From assembly GCA_035048485.1 (NCBI GenBank), contig CM068586.1, positions 31,528,849-31,592,848 on the forward strand: a DNA stretch of 64,000 bases, written 5' to 3'. Shown here piece after piece: positions 1-30,300 of the stretch (position 1 is the first letter of the stretch; each line of letters starts with the position of its first letter). This DNA is from Pteria penguin (Eukaryota; Mollusca; Bivalvia; Pterioida; Pteriidae). The notes beneath the pieces are model-generated. The model saw only the letters and a list, made by a program, of their open reading frames with translations. It did not search any database and had not been told where the DNA came from. The translations under genes were made by a program, and so were the position numbers.

Positions 1-39
1 GCAATAAAGATTCGAAGAAGTCCTCCAAAGGGAAGTCTG
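1..39 (+). CDS. SKIV2L: Possible upstream SKIV2L exon (partial)
   Basis: Frame 1 reads AIKIRRSPPKGSL and ends in CTG followed by a GT at 40-41, phase 0. It would join the phase-0 exon at 3148, which starts LLYGLPPVLPS. In human SKIV2L a Pro/Gly/Ser-Leu segment directly precedes the matching HGLPP motif, so the join is plausible. The donor (GTACAT) is weak. The rival reading is frame 3, NKDSKKSSKGKSGT then stop, which would be the tail of an upstream gene. Confidence 0.4.
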
Positions 40-52
40 GTACATAAAAAGC

Positions 53-305
53 AAAGGAACACAAACAATCTGTATTGCAAATTTTTGGCCTCACGACCTT
101 AATAAGCAATTGAAGAGATGACAAATACAAATTTATGTATAAAATCCATGTTTATGTTTCAAAGATACATAAGCTTCAGAAAAAAGTTTATGTATCTTTG
201 AAACTTAAACATGAATTTTACATAGCTTTGTATTTGTCATCTCTTAAATTGCTTGATAAGGTCGTGAGGCCGAAAATTTGCAATACAGAGTGTTTGTGTT
301 CCTTT
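53..305. repeat. Long near-perfect inverted repeat (foldback)
   Basis: Arms of about 122 bases (53-176 and 184-305) with a loop of about 7 bases. The outer ends read AAAGGAACACAAAC and GTTTGTGTTCCTTT; the inner arms share TTTCAAAGATACATAA. Only scattered mismatches. It lies in what is probably the first visible SKIV2L intron. Confidence 0.9.
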
Positions 306-1500
306 ATTTTAAAATGGTTTACCAGATTTCTCTAGAGAAAGATGGCTGCTAAGGATGTAATAGGATATGGAATAATTTACCTTCAGCAATAATAAAATGT
401 GTGAAGGATAATCATGTTGTCTTCAATCAAATTTCAATACTAAAACTTATGCTGTTTACTGTAAATCTTCTACATTTCGCATGACCTATTTTTGGGGTGA
501 TATCTTACTCTGGATATATTTGCAAAATGTAATTTTTGTTAGGTTCTTGGCTTTATTCATGCTGAAATATAGGTATCAAATTATAGAAAGCTAGGACTAT
601 AGTTTTGCATGGAGTCATACTTGAGAAATTCTACAAAAATAATGTCCTTGTAAAATTAAAGTGTTTTATGGTATCGTTAGTCATTTTATCAGTGTTTTAT
701 CAAGCTTGAATAACAAATGAGCTACAGTTCAGTGTGTATGGTTGATGAGATGGCACCTTTGAAACATCATATAAATCATACATCATATCATATATATGTC
801 TGTATGTATAAGAACAGTATTTGAAATCTGAGATAGTATATTCAGAAGCTTTCCTCTTTCATGTTTGAAATATAATAGACTTCACTAATTGAAATAAAAC
901 ATTTTGCGCTTTTCTAGTTAAAAAGTTGAAATACAAATGCATTTTTTATTTTATGATTTTTTGAATTTTAAAGTTCTTCAAGGATTATGATGCAGTGATA
1001 GAAGTAAAATTCTTGTTCAAAGGTTGAGAATGAGATATAACCACATAAGGTATTAGACAGGAAAAGAGACTAGGAGCTCTAATATGGAGAACAAGGATGA
1101 TGACCCCTTGACTAGTAAAAAAGTAAGTGTCACCTTTACACCAAATACAAGCAAATAATATTAAGCAACAATACAAATACAATATAACAGAAATATACTC
1201 AAGATTATTTGTTCTGTTTTTAGTATCAATCTTGACATTTTAAAAAGTGTCTTGACATTCATAGTATTTTCCTCATAATTGTTGAATTCTGGGACAGTAT
1301 ATCTTAGTAATGATGTACTCTGGACTTAATATGAAAAGAAGCCATAGTGGTCGAATATACTGAATAGTTATGCCAGAACTCACTGTAGAGTCTGACCTAT
1401 ATTAGGTTTGGGTTTAAGCCATTGTAGGGAAAGGTCTACCAGTGTATCTGCTAAATGTCAACAGTTTCTCCATGTACTTTGGATTCTTCTATCACTGAAA
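306..1500. other. AT-rich intronic stretch, no feature seen
   Basis: I see no coding exon, RNA gene or clear repeat here. If the exon at 1-39 is real this is SKIV2L intron. Confidence 0.5.
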
Positions 1501-1514
1501 ATGGGGCTGCCACC

Positions 1515-2538
1515 AGATAGGTGAAATAGTCCTGGTGAGGTGTTATCCTCTATCACTGAACACTGGCTGCCACCAAGTAGGTGAAATAAACCTGGTATGG
1601 TGTTATCCCCTACCACTTCATACCTCTAACACCCCATCAGGGAAATAATCCTGGTGTGGTGTTATACACCACCACTTAAGTTGATTTAACACTGGCCACC
1701 GCTATATAGGTCAAATAATCCTGGTGTGGTCTTATACACTAACCACATAACACTGGCCACTGCTGTATAGGTGAGATAATCCTGGTGTGGTCTTATACAC
1801 CAACACTTTACACTTGCCACTACCATATAGGTGAAATAATCCAAGTGTGGTGTTATACACTAACCACTTAACACTGGCCACTGCTATATAGGTGAAATTA
1901 TCTTGGTGTGGTGTTATACACCAACACTTAACACTGGCCACCACCATATAGGTGAAATAATCCTGGTGTGGTCTTATACACCAACACTTTACACTTGCCA
2001 CTGCCATATAGGTGAAATAATCCTGATGTGGTGTTATACACTAACCACTTAACACTGGCCACTGCTATATAGGTGAAATAATCCTGGTGTGGTCTTATAC
2101 ACTAACCACTTAACACTGGCTATCACGACATAGGTGAAATAATCTTGGTGTGGTCTTATACACTAACCACTTAACACTGGCCACCACCATATAGGTGAAA
2201 TAATCCTGGTGTGGTCTTATACACTAACCACTTAACACTGGCCACTGCTATATAGGTGAAATAATCCTGGTGTGGTCTTATAAACCAACACTTTACACTT
2301 GCCACTGCCATATAGGTGAAATAATCCTGGTGTGGTGTTATACACCAACCACTTAACACTGGCCACTGCTATATAGGTGAAATAATCCTGGTGTGGTGTT
2401 ATACACCAACACTTAACACTGGCCACCACCATATAGGTGAAATAATCCTCGTGTCGTCTTATTGACCAACACTTTACACTTGCCACTGCCATATAGGTGA
2501 AATAATCCTGATGTTGTGTTATCACCAACAGTTAACAC
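1515..2538. repeat. 60-bp minisatellite, left block
   Basis: About 17 imperfect copies of a unit of about 60 bases built on GGTGAAATAATCCTGGTGTG, TCTTATACACTAACCACTTA and ACACTGGCCACTGC. Open frames across it on the - strand are repeat artefacts. Two or so further copies follow the SINE at 2840-2930. Confidence 0.93.
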
Positions 2539-2551
2539 TGGCCATCACCAC

Positions 2552-2826
2552 ATTGATTGATTGATTATTGTTTTAAGTCACTCCATGATTATTTCACGTA
2601 TATGGTGACGGCATCTGCCTGATGCATTGCATACAAATTTAGACTTTTGTAACGGACCCTCCCGAAGCAGTGAGGGATTTTTTACGTGCCACGCCTACCG
2701 TGACATGGGACCTCGGTTTTTACTGTCTCATCCGAAAGACAGAACACCAGTGTGCCCAGGGCATGATTCGAACCCGGGACCTCTCGATCACGAGCTGAGC
2801 ACCTTATCCCCTGGGCCACACCTGCT
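2552..2826 (-). mobile_element. tRNA-derived SINE inserted in the minisatellite
   Basis: About 275 bp, flanked by a perfect 13-bp direct repeat TGGCCATCACCAC (2539-2551 and 2827-2839). Read on the - strand the head is tRNA-like: an A-box-like TGGCCCAGGGGATAAGG and a B box GGTTCGAATC. A central region follows, then a TCAA-repeat tail. A diverged copy lies at 54774-55018 in the same orientation. Confidence 0.85.
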
Positions 2827-2839
2827 TGGCCATCACCAC

Positions 2840-2935
2840 CTAGGTGAAATAGTCATGGTGTGGTGTTATAAACCACTGCTTAACACTGGCCACCACCATA
2901 TCGGTGAAATAATCCTGGTGTGGTGTTCAAAACAA
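2840..2935. repeat. 60-bp minisatellite, right block
   Basis: Continuation of the 1515-2538 array beyond the SINE, with GGTGAAATAGTCATGGTGTG and GGTGAAATAATCCTGGTGTG units. Confidence 0.85.
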
Positions 2936-3147
2936 TGGACAAAAAGATTTGTAAAGAAAATGATAATAGGAAATGTAGAAAATGAATCAAATTTTATTTT
3001 CATATTATCCAGTATAACATCAGAGTCTGTACTAAATCGTTAAAACTGTAGTTGAAAAGGCACAATGTTTCTTTTTAAAAAGCTTAAGTTCAACATGAAA
3101 TTATCTCATCTGACACTTATTTTACTTAATGATTGATCTTTACCTAG

Positions 3148-22573
<19,426 letters not shown>

Positions 22574-22576
22574 CAA

Positions 22577-22582
22577 AATAAA
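22577..22582 (+). terminator. AATAAA polyadenylation signal, SKIV2L
   Basis: AATAAA begins four bases after the SKIV2L stop codon (22571-22573). Use of it would give an extremely short 3' UTR. A second AATAAA lies at 22728-22733 and may be the main site. Confidence 0.5.
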
Positions 22583-23809
22583 ATATATATTATTTGACAT
22601 TTGTGTTTTATTTATTGTTCCTCTTGATGAACCATCAAATAGTTACCATGTTATGAAATAACTTTTTATACAGTTATGTTTTAATACAGGTTAAAGTTTA
22701 AAATATTTTATCGTCATCAATATCCATAATAAAAGAAGTTCAAGTCTTGTATCAAATGATCTATTACACACATAATGTGTTAGTCATAGTAGGAATACCA
22801 TGTTTTATTATATTTACTTGAAACAATAACTTTCAATCTTGGAAATACAACCATGTTATAAATTAAATACCAATGCAGAAACCGTAACGTTGACACTCTC
22901 TATATAAACTCTTTATCATAATTTTATATGAAAATGATATAACCTTTACACCATTTGTTGAGGTATTTTACAAAATTTAAATTTTATAGAAACGGAATCA
23001 AAAATTTGGGAACAACTTTTTATGCCCCTGGATCGATAGATCGGGGACATATTGCTTTTGTTTTTATTTTTTAATTTCTACATTATACTAAAAACTATTC
23101 CACAATCCTATAACAGATAGCTAAATAATAATACAAAGTCAGAACAGATTATTCATTAGGTCGGTGATACCTCAGTCTCAAGACCTTGTTTAATGATTAA
23201 AATGTATCGTGTGTCATGTATGTACATAGAATACAAGTATCTGTACTATGTACATAAATCAAAACAAGTGAATATTCAGAATCAAAAAACCTGCCTGGAG
23301 GTCGGCTTATTTAAAAGTTTTTTCCCAAACAAAGTGTCGGATATAAAGTCTGAGAATATGAAACTTTATGTAAGTATGTACTCTATAGCTAGTCACAGTG
23401 ATACAGTAAAGTGACATCAGGAGTTTTTTAAAAAAAGTTGCAAAGAAATGACATTACACAATCTATATGATGGCATGAGCAATTTGAACGTGATCTATCT
23501 GAAGTTATAGGAAAGACTGGTAATAAATATTTCAAATATAACACGAATACTGTTCATAATATTGGAATTACATGTATAAGCAAAAAGGATTTTTATAATC
23601 TTGACTTGAAGTATGTACTTCAAATGAAAGGTAAGCTTTGATGGCACAGACAAACTACATGTGATAAAAGAGATAAAGCATGTACATTGTATTAAACTTA
23701 TTACAATATAGGTGTGTGGTTATTTGGAATTTTTTTTATCTTTTTTGACAATTTTTCAGTTGTACCACAGCATAGATGATAGAAGCAGAAGTTTACCACC
23801 TTCTTTAAC

Positions 23810-23882
23810 ATAATGGCACAATCCCTGAATTGAACTCGCATCCCCTGAATAGTGAAGCACTTGAAACTACACCAATTCTGCA
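23810..23882 (-). mobile_element. tRNA-like SINE head
   Basis: On the - strand: GAATTGGTGTAGTTTCAAGT (A-box-like) and ATGCGAGTTCAATTCAGGG (B-box-like) at tRNA spacing. No closed acceptor stem, so not a functional tRNA gene. Confidence 0.5.
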
Positions 23883-24369
23883 TTAATATGTAAAAGATAA
23901 ACTCCAGGTTCTATTTAATTCATTTGCAAAGCAACAAAATGACCTATGGTCCAAATAATGGATGGACACATTAATGAATATTTGTATCCTCTAGTTTAAA
24001 AAAAAAGAAAAGGTGTCATAATGTATAAATCATTATGGATAAAATTTGATGTATGAAAATATCAACTCTTCTGTAACAAAACATAAGCATCACAAATTCT
24101 CAAGAGTTTTTATGCAAATTGTTGTTCTACAGCATGATTTGTAAAGTTCAAATGCATAAGATGAAATTTCACAATAAATAAATATCATGATGAACTAATC
24201 GCTCATTTCCTACAAAGAATCCCTCAAAATTCATTAAATGCTGCCATGTAGAATTCATACACCTATGGATTCTGTCCTGCTTTAAGGCAATCCTCTGAAG
24301 ATCATGGTAATTCTGATTAGAAAGGCCATGGTTTCAACACACTGCAAGTTCTCTGTAATACTGAATTCT

Positions 24370-27300
24370 TCACTTGTCAATCAGAGTTCCCTTGAATTTC
24401 TTTTTCGCTTCCTCTTGCTGGAATGACAGCAAAATATACATTTATGAATAAGTGAAAACAAGAGTTGTCAAGAGACAATAGAGCTCACCAGTGGCAACCA
24501 AATTTAAATAGCGAAAATTTTTTGTAAGTAGGTCAGTCTTCCAGATCATAATGTAAGAAATTTTGCTACGCAATAAAATGTATTGTCACAAGGAATATAC
24601 AAACTTGAAATATTTAAGCCCTATCTCTTACTGTACGTAAGTTATGACCAAGGTTAAAATTTATTAAAAGTTGGTCAAACTTCAAGGTCAATGTCATAAG
24701 GTCAAAAGTTTTGGTAATGAAAGGTCTTGGCACAAAGAATACACGTAAAATATTAAAGTCCTGTCTTTAATGGTTCTAAACTTATGATCCAAATTAAAGT
24801 TTTTGACTACAGACAACAACAATTGTGGTATGACAAAAGCATTCCGGACATTTGTCTGGCAAGCTAAAAATGAATTAATTTGATATGTTTACCTGTATGT
24901 AAATTGTAACAACTAATCAGTTTTGTAATAATTCATTTAAACCTCTTATAATTTGAAGTTCATGTGATACATAATTTGACAGACACTCTGAGGACTTTTG
25001 GTTCCTTCAATTTTCTGTCAATATCCCTTTTCTAGCAGACATTAATTAAAATAAACCAAGACCTTGATACTAACCTCCTCTATTCTTCTTTTGTTCATGC
25101 CTTTCCTTAAAAGTTGTTTCTCAATAACCATGGCATTTGCTGCATATGAATCCGCTATTTCTTTCTGTAAATGTCAGATTTTTTTGTATTATTAACATGC
25201 CATTACATAATTTGAGTAAAATCAAATAAATGATTAACAGTGTATAGTGAAAAATTAACACTTGACACTCGGAACTTTATTTCCCCTTTTCACCCTCAGT
25301 AAAAGTATATCTTTATTTTTATCTATTTTTTTTTATGTATTATGTATCTGTAATCACAAGTCTACTATTATACCTAGGGATCTGTCTCAAGCACTTTAAC
25401 CTATTCTGACCTTAACATGATAAGATATGTCTTTACACTTCATGTATTCATACCTGTCAATCATTATCACTTGATAAACACTGTATATACAGCTTAGATA
25501 TTTAAATGAGATCATGATAATAAATTAAGTATGCCCTTGTATACAGTCATGTCTATTATGCCAGCAAATTGACACAATAAAGGATGGAGTTAAAGAGCAA
25601 TGTAATTACTTTTAATATGCATTATTTCAGTGTTGGCTCAAATGTGTTTACCCTCTGTCTAAAGTTAGCAAAAGCTAAATAAAAAAGCAAAATATTCAAT
25701 CATTTGTTCCTCTTAAACCAATGGTTTACAAAGGTATGGAGCATGTAACATATATACATTATATGCAATGCAGGTGCTAAAGTTAGATATACAGAAATAC
25801 AGCAAAGGAGATGTGTTTGTGACAAAGTAATTACTCATTTATGGCTTTTAAGTGAGTATGCTTTTCCAGCTTGTGTATTTATGAAAGTAACATGCATAAT
25901 ACTAAAATCTACTAAGTTACCGCTTCAATTTCTTCTTCTTCATCTTCCACTGTTGACACTGTCACAGAGCTGAATTTTCCCATATTCTTTGTATGTTTAG
26001 TTAAAGTAACCTATAAAACATCAAAACACAAAGCATTAATAAAAGTTGGATGTCAACCGTATTTACTTGAATACAATACGCACCCCCCAAAATGACCTCC
26101 AAAATCATGAAAAAACCTCTAACTCCGTGTATAATACGCAGGGGGAAAATCCAAAACAAGATATCAATTTCGTGTTGAAACAGCAAGACTGCGAGCTGAA
26201 TTTGCTTTGCCGTATACCTTTTAGAGTGTAATCGCGTAACATGTATTATTATCAAAAGCGGCACAGAACAACCAGCCTTTATTCATCGTGTGATATCAAC
26301 GCTTTTCTCTCTTTCATTTCATTTACAATCAAACTCGCATAGACTTAAAATGTTTTAACTAGTACCCTCGTCCCAAACGATCGCTTCATTTTTTCTCTCT
26401 CGTTAGAATGAACGTGCGTGTCTACTATACTATCAGGGACGTAGATATATACATCCCTGATACTATGTGAACTTTAAGCAGAGATCGCAAATGTTTGTGA
26501 GGACAAAATATATAAAAAAAAACACTAATGAATGAATGTAATCCAAACTGTCGATGCTCGCGCCATTACAGTCAAGTAGTTTCACCTGTTGCGTAACTAT
26601 CGATTAACAATTAAGGATAAATCATTATATCACCAGGGTCTGGCGCCATAAACTGAGAATATACTTAAGTCAAAAATTCATATTCTTCTGTTCATCAATG
26701 AATTAATAACTGAAATTTGGATTTTATTTAGTTTTATTCTACTGATGAATAGAAGTAAGCCATTCTGCATTAAAATTTATTGGAACATTTGATAATGGAA
26801 TAAATTAAATTGAAATTTTTGACTTAAGTACATGTATATTCTCAGTTTATGGCGTCGGACCCCGTACAATCTGCTAATCAGAAACCATTGCTAAATAACA
26901 CGGCGCAAGTATTCTGCCACATTGTAGACTTTACTCCTTTTATCGCCTTGGGCATTTCCTACAGGAAGCAGACAGTATACAAACAAAAGATTTATCTCGC
27001 GCCTCGTGGGTTTGATTGACGGCTTTAGATACTTTAACAGACACACGCATTCCTCTAAATCTGCCACTGTAGCTTAAAAGTGTGGAAAAAAAGTGCCAGA
27101 TTTCTAACCCTATGTATAATACGCAGTGAGAAAATGAGGGGTCAAATTGGCGAAAAAAAGTGCGTATTATATTCGATTAAATACGGTAATCAGAACAATC
27201 AAATGAATTCATAGAATTTGTATTGTAAATTCCAGGGTATGAGGAAGCAAACATAACTGCAAAGACAAAGTGCTTTTTGTACAGCTCTTATCAAATGTAT

Positions 27301-30300
27301 TGTAATTTTTCTGTTACATATTTTAAAGTGTTATAGTTTATTTATATACCTTCTTTGGTTCAGATATCTTGCTGTACACATCAGTTTTGGATGCATCTCT
27401 CTTTAAAGCTCCATCCACTACAAACATGACATTACTGTTGCCTTGGTGATGGTAATACAACCACAGACCACACCTGCAAAAGTATTACATGTATCTAATT
27501 ACCTATTTTATCACAAAAATGAATTTTAATCACATAACAGAAAGTGTACTATACATGCACCGTAAACTGATTTTCTTTTTGAAAACTGGACACTTGTCAA
27601 TTTTTCCATGATAAGAATTTATTTTGAAGTTCAGTGCTTTGGTTCTTAAAATGTTTTGAGAATTCTGTAATGAATATAACATTTTAATTCTAGGTACAGG
27701 GCTCAATACTGTACATATAGCAGGGCCTCCCTTTGAAAACAATTTTAAATACTACATTTCATGAGATATTACTGAAATTCATGCATTGTAGATTAGTTTA
27801 TTCCTTAATAGTTTTATTTTGAATTAATACCTACCGTTTAAAATATGTTTAGGAAATGCTACATGTATTTAAAATTTCTTTATCACATTATTTACCTTTT
27901 GCATTTTTGCCTGTATTGTTTTTCAATTCCTTCTGGTCTGAAATAATTGTACAAACTATAAAGCAAAAATATTAAAAAGATTTCTATATTATGATAATAA
28001 TTGTTCAATATTAGTATTACTTATTTTTTGTTAAATACTCGGCTCTTTCTATCGGGCAATTCATAAGAAAACCTGTTGAAACTTTAAGACACTGATTGCT
28101 GTTCGAGTACTTGCGCTAATACAACAACTGAATGATCATCAAATGTAGGACATCACATCTCTTGGCCAATTCACTCATTATAATGTCATAATTAAACAGC
28201 TTTTCAAATATGATTCTTTTATCTTATAATGAACTCATGCGGTGAATGTGGCCACCTCTGAATTTACACAAACAATACCTTTTCAGATATATAATATCAT
28301 CTGGATCACATGTGAGTTTGTGAGCATGTTTTTGGCTGTCAATCACTCTGGCATTATCACGCCTTCTCATTGGTAATTTCTCCATTGGGCAATCTATATA
28401 TTTCATTAAAGAGAATTACATGTAGGTTTAACTTTATGCATATATCTATGTCAAATACACAAGTATACACTTATGAAAGTTCTACTCAAAACGCTATGTG
28501 ATAACCATCTCAATTACTCAGTAAATATCATCAATGATCAATCAGTTGAAAATTTAAATAAAAACACTTGGATACAAGTATGATGTGATGATATTACAAC
28601 TTTAAGTTAAATCAAGAAGTTTTGTATGGGCTAAGATGGATATAGTCCAAGAGTTGTTATCCATTGAGGGAGATTAATAAACTCTAGCCAATTTGAGGAG
28701 AGCAAGGTTCAATGTTAAGTGCTTTATATTCAGTGTGACAAAAAGAAAAAAAAATCCAGCATGTGAGACAATTCCAACAAGTCCCACCATACTGCCAAAG
28801 AGGGGGTCCAATGAAGAACTGCATGATTTATCAGGGGAAATTACAGAAGAGAAAGTATATATATAGTGTTTCCATCATACCTGAACGACTCCAACAAGAA
28901 AGCTTGGAAGCTAAGAAACATAAAGCCCGAAATGTGCATGATGTAATGTGTGGTTAGCAACCTCACTGACATCCCATTAACAGATTTACATCCAACATGT
29001 GCCACAACAACGGGGCATTCCAAACACTTTCTTCAACCTTACTACCATGTGCAAAGCTACCAGGACTCCTTTCTTGCAACCATTATCCTTTGGAACTCTC
29101 TCTCACAGCACACTGTAGACACTGATTCTCTCGAGACATTTAAGGTCAGAATCGAGGAGTGAACAGGTCACTATAGTGACTTCAAGCGACTGTTGGACTG
29201 AACGTTTTTATCCAAATTGTAAATAAATGAACCTTCCATTACATGATTTTACCCTATTTAAGGTGTGCAATAATATAATACTCTTGATGAAGTCCTGCAC
29301 AGCAATGGAAGAAGAAGAAGAAGGGTGAAACCAAACACCGAAACGGCACCTAAACACAGAAAAGGCAGGATAAACACCAAAACGGCCCTTATATACTCAT
29401 TATAATGACAAATTTGCCCATTTCCATAATATATAGGCTAAACAACATTGGAAATGCTGATTTTTTTTTTAATTTTGACTTAGAAATAAAAAGTTTGATA
29501 TTCCGAATTTCCTTTGATTGATATACAATAAACTGCTTAAAGTCATTCGGACAACTCTGGATTACATGGATTACAGCAAGTTCAGGATTCGGGCATATTT
29601 ATCATTGTATCAGAATTAGTTTCATATCATTTGATCACAGTCCTCTGCCTATTTATAACAAGGATGCATACATTAGTCCCTAAATATATATAACTTGAAT
29701 TAAAGGAAAACATTAATTTTCCCCCAAAAAGTTTTATACTTTCTAGTCCTATCCAAATACATGCTACAAATTGTGATGATAAGAATAATGAATATATACT
29801 GGCTATAAACCTCTTCATGACATGAAGATGGCCATTTTCACAACCCGAAATAGCATGGAAAAGAAAGTGCAATAACTATGTCAGTATGCATCAAATCATA
29901 ATATAACTTGGTCATTGTATGTACAACATATATATCTATCATGAAAAAGTTGTCTTTTGTTTCTTTGATCAATATTAAGTGCCGTTTCGGTGTTTACTCT
30001 GCCGTTTCTGTGTTTAGGATGCCGTTTTGGTGTTTCGATTCACCGGAAGAAGAAGTGCCCTTTTAAATTTGAAGTAAAAATTCTAAAACATTTCAATTTT
30101 TATTACTTTATAATTAATGTTTACTTTTGCTCAGTCCTTGAATAGACCCTTCACGTTAACTGCGGGGCTGATGTTTTGAGTGGCAAATAGTTACATTTCC
30201 CGTGAAATTTCTGAAGTCATAATAAAATATTGATTGTCTCTTAGGTCATTTTGTGGGAATAGTAATGATTTTGCCACTCAAAACATCAGTCCCACAGTTA

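Larger units (their letters stand above)
22574..24369. other. SKIV2L/STEEP1 convergent intergenic region
   Basis: About 1.8 kb between two converging 3' ends. No gene seen. Holds a piece of a dispersed repeat (CCCTGGATCGATAGATCGGG at about 23026), and a tRNA-like SINE head at 23810-23882. The rest is AT-rich and featureless. Confidence 0.6.

Noticed and set aside
1732..2528. Repeated - strand open frames with HQDYFTYMAVASVKCW-type repeats
   Set aside because: They are translations of the 60-bp minisatellite; no start, splice or conservation evidence.
2750..2826. Intact tRNA gene on the - strand
   Set aside because: Good B box, but it is fused to the SINE body and has a target duplication, so it is the SINE promoter.
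1515..2935. CRISPR-like array
   Set aside because: Units are contiguous tandem copies with no unique spacers, in a eukaryotic intron.
2627..3043. 138-aa open frame on the + strand
   Set aside because: It runs through the SINE and minisatellite, antisense to the SINE; no protein family signal.
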